A DNA stretch of 64,000 nt from an uncultured Paracoccaceae bacterium (GTDB taxonomy: Bacteria; Pseudomonadota; Alphaproteobacteria; Rhodobacterales; Rhodobacteraceae), in NCBI GenBank assembly GCA_947500135.1, contig CANMQX010000004.1:248001-312000 (forward strand), written 5' to 3'. A model generated the notes under the pieces. It was given only the letters and a program-made list of their open reading frames with translations, had not been told where the DNA came from and ran no database searches. Positions 44,326-52,433 of this stretch are shown piece by piece (the first letter of the stretch is position 1; each line of letters opens with the position of its first letter). Made by a program: the position numbers and the translations under genes.

Positions 44326-44600
44326 TGACGTTTGTAAGACTGGTTGTCTTTGGTTTTATTGCGCTGAGCGTGATCTATCTGTCGATTTCGGTCTATTCCC
44401 GATCGGTCCGCAAGGAATGGCTGGAAAATGAATTTGACGAAAACCCACCCGAAGGGGCAGATGACGCGATGCGTGACGACTATATCGCCAAGGGGATGAC
44501 TGAGTATAACAACTCAATCCGCCCCAAGCTGATCGGGCTTGTCTATGTTGTGCCGATTGTTGTCATGTCCATTATCATCTTTGTGATCAATACCAACTGA
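44325..44600 (+). CDS. Small two-helix membrane protein, 91 aa
   Basis: Two transmembrane helices (about 3-24 and 67-88) joined by a charged, acidic loop (EWLENEFDENPPEGADDAMR, then YIAKGMTEYNNS). AGGAGG lies just upstream and the ATG overlaps the stop of the preceding gene, so expression is coupled. Longer in-frame starts fall inside the preceding gene. Unknown family. Hairpin membrane topology would fit an anchor or pore-like partner. Confidence 0.82.
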   Translation: MTFVRLVVFGFIALSVIYLSISVYSRSVRKEWLENEFDENPPEGADDAMRDDYIAKGMTEYNNSIRPKLIGLVYVVPIVVMSIIIFVINTN

Positions 44601-44609
44601 GGATATCCG

Positions 44610-45311
44610 ATGCGTAAGATCAAGATCACCCTGCGGGTATTGGCCCTGCTGATTGTTGGCACCGTCCTGCATTACGCCCTGCCACAGCATGACATTGTGC
44701 GGGTCGTGAACACCTATCAGGAACGTCAGGATTTGAATGACTGGACAAGTATTTTCTGGGCGCGCCCGGATGATCAGTCGGCCACACTGATCAATCGCGA
44801 CGTCCAGTTTATCCAGACCGTCAAGAAAAAGACCATGCTTTTGGGCTTTATTCCCCGCGATACGACCGAAGTGATGGTTTACCGCAATGAGGATACAGGC
44901 TGGTCATGGCCGTTCTATTTCAAGTTCGACACCGCCAATTTGCAGACCGAGGCTGATGATCTGGTGTCGACCTCTGAGGCGCCGAAATGGGCGGTGATGA
45001 CCCATTATGGCTGGCGCAATGAATATATCTCGGCCTTTCCCAATGCCATTGCCATCCGTCCCGTTGATGGGCCGAATGTGACGATTATTCCGTGGTTCAA
45101 CATTGTCTTCTTCATCGGGCTGGCTGCCTTGCTGCTCTTTATCCGGGCCATGTGGCGTCAATTTCGCCAGCGATCCGTCGACCCGCTGCTGGACGCTGCC
45201 GGTGATCAGCTGGATGAGGTGCAGGCCGGTGTCGCCGAACGCAAGGGCCGTTTTTCACGCTGGTTGGGCACCTGGCGTAAGAAGGACAATTCCCGCCTGC
45301 CGCCAGAATGA
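44610..45311 (+). CDS. DUF1523 family membrane protein, 233 aa
   Basis: Matches DUF1523: MRKIKITLRVLALLIVGTVLHYALPQHDIV (first helix and conserved head), a central NRDVQFIQTVKKKT, VYRNEDTGWSWPFYFKFD, LVSTSEAPKWAVMTHYGWRN and NAIAIRPV, a second helix at about 160-182, then a basic cytoplasmic tail (GRFSRWLGTWRKKD). The family's function is unknown and it occurs mainly in alphaproteobacteria. It is the last gene of the operon, 9 bp after the small membrane protein, and is followed by two hairpins ending in T tracts. Confidence 0.93.
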   Translation: MRKIKITLRVLALLIVGTVLHYALPQHDIVRVVNTYQERQDLNDWTSIFWARPDDQSATLINRDVQFIQTVKKKTMLLGFIPRDTTEVMVYRNEDTGWSWPFYFKFDTANLQTEADDLVSTSEAPKWAVMTHYGWRNEYISAFPNAIAIRPVDGPNVTIIPWFNIVFFIGLAALLLFIRAMWRQFRQRSVDPLLDAAGDQLDEVQAGVAERKGRFSRWLGTWRKKDNSRLPPE

Positions 45312-45332
45312 CGGCTGCGCCGACGTCATGAT

Positions 45333-45423
45333 GGGATGGGGGTTTCACCCCCGTCCCGTGCTGGGACTCCCCCAGAGTATTTTTGGCAATCGAGCCGTTT
45401 GAAAACGCTCAAGGAGCGTTTTT
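45333..45423. terminator. Hairpin series ending the AAA+ operon and the convergent aldehyde dehydrogenase gene
   Basis: Three stems follow each other: GGGATGGGGG/CCCCCGTCCC (45333-45342 and 45348-45357, 5-base loop); CTGGG/CCCAG (45361-45365 and 45371-45375) followed by AGTATTTTT; and AAAACGCTC/GAGCGTTTT (45402-45410 and 45414-45422, 3-base loop) with a T tract. The last is a good bidirectional intrinsic terminator between convergent genes. The first resembles a GC-extended version of the GATGGGT palindromes. Confidence 0.82.
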
Positions 45424-45438
45424 AGGCGAAGATGATGT

Positions 45439-47757
45439 TTATTCGCCGTAGGGTATCCAGATGTTTTTGACCTCTGTCGCCGCCTGCAGATAGCTTTGCG
45501 TGTCGGGTGCGAGCGCTTTGCCGTTATTCACCCAGGTTCGTTTGAGGTTCCCTGCGCTGGCCTTTTCAATGGTCGCGCTGACATCGCTTGACGAAAAGGA
45601 CCAGACCGCATCCACGTCCAGATGTTTGGCCAGGGTCGGGGCCAGTTCGGTGTGACTGCCCGTCAGGATGTTGACCACGCCGGCGGGCAGGTCAGATGTT
45701 TCCAGCACCTGGTAGAAATCGGTCGCCGCCAGCGGGAAGGGTTCGCTGGCCGCCATGATCACCCGGTTGCCCATGGCGATGGCGGGGGCCATTGCTTCGG
45801 TCATCCCGGCGAGTGGTCTGGCGTCGTCGCAAAGGATGCCGATGGTCCCAACCGGTTCCTTCATCGCCAATGCGACCCCCCGGATCGGCACCCCGTGCGC
45901 CTGCCCATCGTATTTGTCGGCCCAGGCGGCGTAGGTGAAAAGTGTGCGGATGCTGGTTTCGACCTCATCCGCGCCTGCGCGCCCACCGGTCATATTGTTG
46001 ATGCGGGTTGCGAACTCATCGGAACGGGCCGACAGGTTTTCAGCGATGTAATAGAGGATCTGCGCCCGCAGGTGCCCGGTGGTTTTGGACCAGCCTTTGG
46101 CAGCGTTGCAGGCCTCGACCGCGTTTCGGACATCTTTGCGGTTCGCCGTGGACACATGGCCAAGCAGCTTGCCCTTGGGGCTGTAGACAGGCGTGGAATA
46201 ACCGCCATCGGGCCGCGCCTGTTTGCCGCCGATATAGAGCTTGGCTGTCCGGTCGAGCGGGTCGGCCGGGTGGCCGTCTTCAGTGGTGTAGGGGTCAATT
46301 TTCTTGAGTGGTTTGGCGGTGGTTTTGGTTTTGGTGTAGCCGGACAACCCTTCCCAGCCGCCTTCGCGACCGAAGCCGGATTCCCGTACCCCGCCGAAGC
46401 CGGCGGCGGCGTCCATCATGTTGGTGCCGTTCACCCAAACGATGCCAGCGGCCAGCTTGGGCGCGATATCAAGGGCGAGGTTGATGTTTTCGGACCAGAC
46501 GGAGGCGGCCAGCCCGTAGCGCGTGTTGTTGGCGATTTCGACCGCTTCGGATGGGGTACGGAAGGTTGTTGCCGCCAGTACAGGGCCAAAAACCTCCTCT
46601 TGCATCAGCGTTGATGCAGGGGACAGGCCAGTGATGAGCGTGGGCGGGTAAAAGCAGCCTTCGGGCGCTTTGGTCTGGTAGGTTTCGCCGTCGGTGTTGG
46701 CATCGACCATTTTGCTGATTTGGGCATGTTGCACCGGGTCCACGATGGCGCCGACGTCGATGCATTTATCGAGCGGATCACCAATGCGCAGCCCATCCAT
46801 GCGTGATTTCAGTTTGGTGTAAAACCGGTCGGCGATGCCTTCCTGTACCAGCAGCCTTGAACCCGCACAGCAGACCTGGCCCTGATTGAACCAGATGGCA
46901 TCGACGAGGCCTTCGACCGCTGAATCAATATCCGCGTCGTCAAAGACGATGTAAGGGGATTTACCGCCAAGTTCGAGCGACAGCGCCTTGCCTGATCCAG
47001 CAGTTGCCTCGCGGATTTTGCGCCCGACTTCGGTTGAGCCGGTGAAGGCAATTTTGTCGACCTCGGCGTTCACAAGGCCAGCACCGGTTTCGCCATCGCC
47101 GGTGACGATGTTGACGACGCCGGGGGGCACGCCGGCCTCGGTGCAAATCTCGGCGAAGATCATCGCGCTAAGCGATGTGTATTCGGCTGGTTTCAGGACA
47201 ACCGTGTTGCCCATCGCTAGGGCGGGCGCGATTTTCCAGGCCAGCATCAGCAGTGGAAAGTTCCAGGGGATGATCTGGCCGCAGACGCCGAGCGGTTCAC
47301 GGTCGGGCAGTTCGGTCCGCATCAATTGCGCGAAACCGGCATGGTGATAGAAGTGCCGGATGGCGAGGGGGACATCGATATCCCGGCTTTCGCGGATCGG
47401 TTTGCCGTTGTCGAGCGTTTCCATCACGGCAAGCAGGCGCGAATGTTTCTGCATACCCCGCGCGATAGCGTACAGGATGCGGGCGCGTTTATGGCCAGAC
47501 TTTGCCCAGGCAGGCTGTGCCTTGCGGGCTGCGGCGACCGCCGTTTCAATTTCCTCCGCCGTGCCCTTGGTCACGCCTGCCAGCTTTTCGCCTGTGGCCG
47601 GGTTGTTGGATGCGAAATCGTCCCGGATCGGACCCCATTTGCCATTGATGTAATGGCCCGCGACACCGCCACGGTCTGCAAGCCATTGCAGCGCCTCGGA
47701 TGCGCTTTCGGGGGCGGGGCCGTAATCCATAGTGTCGAAAATTTCTTTGATGGTCAT
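45439..47757 (-). CDS. Two-domain aldehyde dehydrogenase, ALDH16 type, 772 aa
   Basis: The N-terminal half (about 1-500) is a complete NAD(P)-dependent aldehyde dehydrogenase: IIPWNFPLLMLAWKIAPALA, FTGSTEVGRKI, LSLELGGKSPYIVFDDAD with the general-base Glu, and FNQGQVCCAGSR with catalytic C296. After a linker (KIDPYTTEDGHPADP) the C-terminal half repeats the fold in degenerate form (GTIGILCDDARPLAGM, VWSFSSSDVSATIEKA) and lacks a catalytic cysteine. This matches ALDH16; a bacterial ALDH16 from Loktanella is structurally characterised and active. It is 114 bp downstream of deoC in the same orientation, so acetaldehyde made by DeoC is a plausible substrate. Terminator hairpins follow. Confidence 0.93.
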   Translation of the reverse strand: MTIKEIFDTMDYGPAPESASEALQWLADRGGVAGHYINGKWGPIRDDFASNNPATGEKLAGVTKGTAEEIETAVAAARKAQPAWAKSGHKRARILYAIARGMQKHSRLLAVMETLDNGKPIRESRDIDVPLAIRHFYHHAGFAQLMRTELPDREPLGVCGQIIPWNFPLLMLAWKIAPALAMGNTVVLKPAEYTSLSAMIFAEICTEAGVPPGVVNIVTGDGETGAGLVNAEVDKIAFTGSTEVGRKIREATAGSGKALSLELGGKSPYIVFDDADIDSAVEGLVDAIWFNQGQVCCAGSRLLVQEGIADRFYTKLKSRMDGLRIGDPLDKCIDVGAIVDPVQHAQISKMVDANTDGETYQTKAPEGCFYPPTLITGLSPASTLMQEEVFGPVLAATTFRTPSEAVEIANNTRYGLAASVWSENINLALDIAPKLAAGIVWVNGTNMMDAAAGFGGVRESGFGREGGWEGLSGYTKTKTTAKPLKKIDPYTTEDGHPADPLDRTAKLYIGGKQARPDGGYSTPVYSPKGKLLGHVSTANRKDVRNAVEACNAAKGWSKTTGHLRAQILYYIAENLSARSDEFATRINNMTGGRAGADEVETSIRTLFTYAAWADKYDGQAHGVPIRGVALAMKEPVGTIGILCDDARPLAGMTEAMAPAIAMGNRVIMAASEPFPLAATDFYQVLETSDLPAGVVNILTGSHTELAPTLAKHLDVDAVWSFSSSDVSATIEKASAGNLKRTWVNNGKALAPDTQSYLQAATEVKNIWIPYGE

Positions 47758-47871
47758 TGCATTGCTACCAAAGTGCTGAGGGCGGCCCCGGACCGCGGGT
47801 GGGGGTGAAGCCCCCGCCCATGGGGGCGGTCGGGGGCTGCCCGGCGTGCCGCCGGGCGAGACGGATATACG
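47758..47871 (-). promoter_or_regulatory. GC-rich palindromes in the deoC-ALDH16 spacer
   Basis: The spacer holds a perfect inverted repeat GCCCGGCG/CGCCGGGC with a 3-base loop (47839-47857) and a second GGGGGC/GCCCCC-type stem region around 47790-47837. No U tract follows, so they are more likely mRNA-stabilising or intergenic REP-like structures than full terminators. They may lower ALDH16 expression relative to deoC. Confidence 0.55.
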
Positions 47872-48867
47872 TTATCCAATTGCATGCCGCCACGAGGCCG
47901 AGTAGGCGCCGGTGACGTGGTGTTCGAGTTGCCGTTCGATGTCGCCCAGAAGCGACGACGCGCCAAAGCGAAAAAGATCGGGTTGCAGCCAAGGGTCGCC
48001 AAGTTCGTCCTTGATCATCGCCAGATAGACCAGCGCATCCTTGGCTTTCGAAATCCCGCCTGCGGGTTTGTAGCCGACCTTGATCCCCGTCCGGTCCTGA
48101 TAGTCCCGGATGGCCCGGATCATTGTCAGGGTTACGGGGAGGGTCGCGTTGATGGGTTCTTTGCCGGTGGAGGTTTTGATGAAGTCGGCCCCGGCCATCA
48201 TGCATACAAGTGAGGCGCGGGCGACGTTGCGCAATGTGCCAAGCTCGCCGGTGGCGAGGATGGCTTTGACATGGGCGTCACCGCAGGCCGCGCGCATTTC
48301 TTTCATCTCGTCATAAAGCGCTTGCCAATTGCCGGTCAGTGCATGGCGACGGCTGATAACGATGTCGATCTCCTCGGCCCCCGCCGCGACGCTTTCCTTG
48401 ATCTCTGCAATGCGTAGATGGAAAGGGGACAGGCCAGCCGGAAAGCCGGTGGAGACGGCGGCAACGGGGATGCCCGAGCCCGCCAATGCATCCACTGCGG
48501 CGGGCACCATGTCGTGATAGACGCAGATCGCACCGGTGGTCAGGCCGCCCATCCCCAGGGCCTCTAGAATGGGTTGGGCGACGGGTTGCCGGGCCTTGGC
48601 GCAAAGGCGGCGCACGCGTCCTTCGCTGTCATCGCCCGACAGGGTGGTCAGGTCCATCAGGCTGATTGCCTTGCACAACCACGCGGCCTGAAAATCCTTT
48701 TTGACGCTGCGTCGCCCCGGCAGGGTTTTGGCGCGCCGTTCAATGGCAGAGGTATTCGCCTGCGCGGCCATGACCCAATCAAGGTCCAACGGCATGCCTT
48801 CATTACGCTGGTGCTGCACTTGTGGCAGTTGCGCTGTGGTCATCGTGGGGGTTGCGGTTGTTTGCAA
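47872..48867 (-). CDS. deoC: Deoxyribose-phosphate aldolase, 331 aa
   Basis: Cleaves 2-deoxyribose-5-phosphate to glyceraldehyde-3-phosphate and acetaldehyde. Class I aldolase barrel: MDLTTLSGDDSEGRVRRLC at the first strand, AAVSTGFPAGLSPFHLRIAE, EEIDIVISR, HVKAILATGELG with the Schiff-base-region Lys, DFIKTSTGKEP with a second key Lys, and VGYKPAGGISKAKDAL. Start: TTG 48867 lies five bases after GGAGG and gives 331 aa; ATG 48843 is possible but has no ribosome-binding site. The N-terminal 60 residues are poorly conserved. Clustered with ALDH16 and an AraC regulator. Confidence 0.94.
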   Translation of the reverse strand: MQTTATPTMTTAQLPQVQHQRNEGMPLDLDWVMAAQANTSAIERRAKTLPGRRSVKKDFQAAWLCKAISLMDLTTLSGDDSEGRVRRLCAKARQPVAQPILEALGMGGLTTGAICVYHDMVPAAVDALAGSGIPVAAVSTGFPAGLSPFHLRIAEIKESVAAGAEEIDIVISRRHALTGNWQALYDEMKEMRAACGDAHVKAILATGELGTLRNVARASLVCMMAGADFIKTSTGKEPINATLPVTLTMIRAIRDYQDRTGIKVGYKPAGGISKAKDALVYLAMIKDELGDPWLQPDLFRFGASSLLGDIERQLEHHVTGAYSASWRHAIG

Positions 48868-48942
48868 GGCGGCCTCCTGCGGTGCCGGTTTAGGGTGGCA
48901 CTTTGGATGCGTATTGGCAAGTTTTGACCGTTTGGTCAAATA

Positions 48943-49776
48943 CTATATGGGTTGCACGACGCCACGTTGGTATTTCTGACGATATTGCAACGGGGTCAGC
49001 CCATGCGCCTGCCGGAACAGTTTGTGAAAATGTGACATGTTGGGAATGCCGCAATCCGTGGCGATCTGACTGACCGCCTCGCTATCGGTGGTCAATGCGC
49101 GGGCGGCATATGTCATGCGGATATGATTGATATGGTCGGATGGGGTTTCGCCCAGATGTTTGCGCATCATCCGGCTGACATGGGAGTGGGCCTTGCCCGT
49201 CAGCGCGACGAGCCCAGCAGCGCCATCGCGAAAGACGGCCGGGTCTTTGGCTGCAATGCATGCGTCCGCCAACCATCTGGGCGTTGTGTCCGCATGCGCC
49301 TCGGCGATCAGGTCGGCGCATAAAGGCAGCAGAAATGCTTCGGCTGCCAAGGTGTCATTTGCACTGCGCTCCAGCAGGACAGCGGCGTGATTAAGGGCCG
49401 CAAGCTGCCGGATGTCGCGGTGCCGTTGAACGGGGTCACCCGACGACCAGAACAGATGCCCCTTCAGCGATGGGTGCCGTTTGGCCAGTGCCTTGATGAT
49501 CTGCGGATGAATACAAAGGGACACGACAAGCGCATGCTCACCCTTGCCTTGCAACGCATGGGCGTGTCCGGGGCGCAGGAAAAATACGCTGCCTTCAGTC
49601 AGATTCACGCCCTCTTGCGGCAGATGATGCCGGACCGTGCCGTTCTGTATCCAGAACAGTTCGAAAAAGTCGTGATCATGCAGGTGCTTGGGCCGCGCGG
49701 GGGTCAGGGTCGCGCGGGTCAGATGGATCTGGGCATCGCCTTGCAGGATGTCCTTGTGATGCAGCGTTCTGGTCAT
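48943..49776 (-). CDS. AraC family regulator with cupin sensor, 277 aa
   Basis: An N-terminal cupin-type ligand domain (HLHDHDFFELFWIQNGTVRHHL, then VFFLRPGHAHALQG) is followed by a double helix-turn-helix (GLVALTGKAHSHVSRMMRKHLGETP and VSQIATDCGIPNMSHFHKLFRQAHG). This architecture fits a sugar- or small-metabolite-responsive activator. Lying 76 bp upstream of deoC on the same strand, it probably controls the deoC-ALDH16 genes, and may share their transcript. Effector is not known; deoxyribose or its phosphate is a guess. Confidence 0.9.
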   Translation of the reverse strand: MTRTLHHKDILQGDAQIHLTRATLTPARPKHLHDHDFFELFWIQNGTVRHHLPQEGVNLTEGSVFFLRPGHAHALQGKGEHALVVSLCIHPQIIKALAKRHPSLKGHLFWSSGDPVQRHRDIRQLAALNHAAVLLERSANDTLAAEAFLLPLCADLIAEAHADTTPRWLADACIAAKDPAVFRDGAAGLVALTGKAHSHVSRMMRKHLGETPSDHINHIRMTYAARALTTDSEAVSQIATDCGIPNMSHFHKLFRQAHGLTPLQYRQKYQRGVVQPI

Positions 49777-49891
49777 GGGCGCAAACTAACACATGTTTTT
49801 CTGCGTCGCAGCATGAAACTGAAATGCCCGTGACAATAGCGGATCGGCGCGGTATCTGCCGGATGAATTTTGCCAAAGAGGTCTGCTGCCA

Positions 49892-50581
49892 ATGTCCTTT
49901 AATCGTTCCATCAAGATCGCCCCGTCCATCCTGTCCGCCGATTTTGCCAATTTCGGGGCAGAGTGCGAGGCGATTGAGGCGCAAGGCGCCGATTGGGTCC
50001 ATGTCGATGTGATGGACGGCCATTTTGTGCCCAATATCACCTTTGGCCCGGCCACCTGCGCGGCCATCCGCCCGCATATTAATGGCGTGATGGATGTACA
50101 TCTGATGATTGCCCCGGTTGATCCTTATATCGAGGCATTCGCCAAGGCAGGTGCCGATGTCATTACCGCCCATGTGGAGGCTGGCCCGCATATCCACCGC
50201 ACCGTGCAGGCCATTCGCGGGGCCGGGGCCAAGGCTGGTGTCGCACTGAACCCCGGCACGCCTGCGTCATCGGTGGAATATCTGCTGGATATGGTTGATC
50301 TGATTTGTGTGATGACGGTGAACCCCGGCTTTGGCGGGCAGAAATTCATTCACAGCCAGGTCGAAAAGGTGCGCGACTTGCGGGCGATGATCGGTGACCG
50401 GCCGATCCATATCGAAATCGATGGCGGCGTTGATCCGACAACCGCACCTTTGGTGGCGGCGGCTGGCGCAGATGTGCTGGTGGCGGGGTCAGCCGTGTTC
50501 CGGGGCGGATCGGTCAGCGATCAGGCGCCTTACGGTAACAATATCCGCGCCATTCGGGCGGCGGCGGAAGCGTCTACCTGA
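49892..50581 (+). CDS. rpe: Ribulose-phosphate 3-epimerase, 229 aa
   Basis: Interconverts ribulose-5-phosphate and xylulose-5-phosphate (pentose phosphate pathway and Calvin cycle). Diagnostic motifs: [35 protein letters not shown] with metal-binding His and Asp, VDVHLMI-like [25 protein letters not shown] and [12 protein letters not shown]. Phosphate-binding VAGSAVFRG closes the barrel. Monocistronic. Confidence 0.97.
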   Translation: MSFNRSIKIAPSILSADFANFGAECEAIEAQGADWVHVDVMDGHFVPNITFGPATCAAIRPHINGVMDVHLMIAPVDPYIEAFAKAGADVITAHVEAGPHIHRTVQAIRGAGAKAGVALNPGTPASSVEYLLDMVDLICVMTVNPGFGGQKFIHSQVEKVRDLRAMIGDRPIHIEIDGGVDPTTAPLVAAAGADVLVAGSAVFRGGSVSDQAPYGNNIRAIRAAAEAST

Positions 50582-50712
50582 CGAAACAGGTTCTGGAACA
50601 TGATGTCGAACGTTCGGTATCATGCATCTGGGCGCAAAGATCACCGGGAACGCTTTGATGGGTTTCAGTGCCGCGATGTGCGGCGCATGCGAACAGATCA
50701 AAGGAAAATCGG

Positions 50713-51285
50713 ATGTTCACCTTAACCTTAAACCAGTTCAACCTGTCATGCGCCGCTGTTGCGGCGTTCTGTCTTGCCATCAGCCCTGCCAGCGCGGACA
50801 TGACCCGTGAAAATGACGTCTGGATTACGCGGGCCGCAATGCAGACCGATACAGGCTATCAAATTCCCGCTGGGGCTTATGGCATCTTTGTTGTTAACCG
50901 CCCGCGCGAGGTCAGCTTGCTTGACCTGCGTGGCATGGCCGGCCGGGGCGATGTCATCCTGCGGGGCGACCATAGTGGCGAATGCCTTGTGTTTCAGGCC
51001 CGTTTTGTCGCCGGTGATTTTGAGGGCGACGGTATCGGCGGCCATTTGGCGGCCCCGATCAGGATCGTCTTGCAAAGCCGCCGGGTGGCCCGTGCCCTCG
51101 CACAGGGGCATGACGTGGTCAGCGATACATATCGGGTGACCGGGCAGGCGCATCAGGATGCGGATGTCGTATTAGGTGACGGTTTGGCCGACAGCTATGG
51201 GTTCGTGATCAACCCGGGGCGCAATGCCATGGACGAAATCTTTGGGGTGGCGCATCGGCGGATTACTTGCACACCGGTGTCATGA
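50713..51285 (+). CDS. Secreted protein of unknown function, 190 aa
   Basis: A Sec signal peptide covers residues 1-28 (hydrophobic AAVAAFCLAISPASA, cleavage after ASA), so the product is periplasmic. The mature part is beta-rich with Gly/Asp turns (GRGDVILRGDHSGECLVFQA, then VTGQAHQDADVVLGDGLADS). It has two cysteines (in GECLVF and near the end in ITCTPVS) that could form a disulfide. AAGGAAA precedes ATG 50713. Family not recognised. It converges with the AraC gene at 51280, overlapping by 6 bp at the stops. Confidence 0.75.
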   Translation: MFTLTLNQFNLSCAAVAAFCLAISPASADMTRENDVWITRAAMQTDTGYQIPAGAYGIFVVNRPREVSLLDLRGMAGRGDVILRGDHSGECLVFQARFVAGDFEGDGIGGHLAAPIRIVLQSRRVARALAQGHDVVSDTYRVTGQAHQDADVVLGDGLADSYGFVINPGRNAMDEIFGVAHRRITCTPVS

Positions 51286-52302
51286 GCCGCGTAAACTGGC
51301 GCGAAACTGAGATGGCGTCTGCCCGGTGACGCGCCGAAACTCGGTATTGAAGCTGGATTTCGACAGGAATCCGGCTTCGAACATCACCTCGGTGACTGGC
51401 AGGTCGGTATCCTGCAAGGCGCGCTGGGCATAGCGGATGCGATGCCCGTTAATAAAGCGCGAGAAATTTTCGCCTGTCACCCGATTGGTGGCCGCTGATA
51501 CATCGCGGACGGGCGCGGACAGGCGTTTGGCGACCCGCGACAAGGTCAGGTTGCTGTCCCGGTAAAGCTGCTTTTCTTCCATTAACGCATTAAGTGCGGC
51601 CATCAGGTTTTGATCGTGATGGGTGGCGGTTTGCAATTTCTCAGCCGCAGCGCGTGGTGCGCCCAGGATCATCGGCGCCCCGATCAATGCCACAACAAAA
51701 ATGAACCCCGCAAAAAGGCCGGATACCCCGGTCAGCATGCCGACCATCTGCGGATCAGTCGCAGCCAGACTGGCCGTCACGATCAGCCCGTCGGCCAGAA
51801 CCATTAGCCCAATCAACGCAAGGGTCGCATAGATCGCCGCGCGCAGGATATGCACCGCATGCGGCGGCACCAGCGGCACATCATCTGCACCACGGCGCAG
51901 CAATGCAGCAATGCGCACCAGATAGATGCAGTTGATCGCAAGAATAAACATATCCGCCGATACGGGGATCGGGGCCAGCAGCCCCAAAAACGCCGCCACG
52001 ACAATCACGGCATCAGGGCGCGACGTCCTACGCCATTGCGGCCCCGCCTCATGACCAAGCGCCTTGAAGCCCAAATAGGCCAATGGCGCGGCCGTGACCG
52101 CTACAAAGGGCTGCACCCGCCCGGGCCAAGCCAGATCAAAAGACAGACGCAGCCCCAGCAAAAGCGCCACGGTGCCGAGGCTTAGCAGAAACCCGCAAAG
52201 CAGTATCCGCGCGTGTTGCGGAATGCGCGTGTTCCAGGCCAGCGTATAAGCGGCGATCAGCGTCAGGATACTGACAAGCCAGCTGATGGGAAAACTGCTC
52301 AT
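51280..52302 (-). CDS. Membrane-anchored AraC family regulator, 340 aa
   Basis: The N-terminal ~230 residues contain about seven hydrophobic helices (for example SWLVSILTLIAAYTLAW, ILLCGFLLSLGTVALLLGL, ALIGLMVLADGLIVTASL). The C-terminal 100 residues are a double helix-turn-helix (LSRVAKRLSAPVRDVSAATNRVTG and VTEVMFEAGFLSKSSFNTEFRRVTG). This makes it an integral-membrane transcription factor that may sense a membrane-linked signal directly. ATG 52302 follows AAGGA. It is divergent from the DUF4173-two-component operon, with 131 bp between starts, so mutual regulation is possible. Confidence 0.9.
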   Translation of the reverse strand: MSSFPISWLVSILTLIAAYTLAWNTRIPQHARILLCGFLLSLGTVALLLGLRLSFDLAWPGRVQPFVAVTAAPLAYLGFKALGHEAGPQWRRTSRPDAVIVVAAFLGLLAPIPVSADMFILAINCIYLVRIAALLRRGADDVPLVPPHAVHILRAAIYATLALIGLMVLADGLIVTASLAATDPQMVGMLTGVSGLFAGFIFVVALIGAPMILGAPRAAAEKLQTATHHDQNLMAALNALMEEKQLYRDSNLTLSRVAKRLSAPVRDVSAATNRVTGENFSRFINGHRIRYAQRALQDTDLPVTEVMFEAGFLSKSSFNTEFRRVTGQTPSQFRASLRGS

Positions 52303-52433
52303 GTCCTTGATGTAGTAACAAATGGAAGGCTTTGAACAGATAGGCGCTGCACAAAAATTGCACATCTTTGCAGGCTGTGATGCACGACCCAACCCTATCC
52401 CTACCTTTCAAAAGCAAGATGAAGGGACAGGAT

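Noticed and set aside
45622..46614. 330-codon open frame antisense to the ALDH16 gene
   Set aside because: Shadow of high GC third positions; rich in Gly, Phe and Arg with no domain character.
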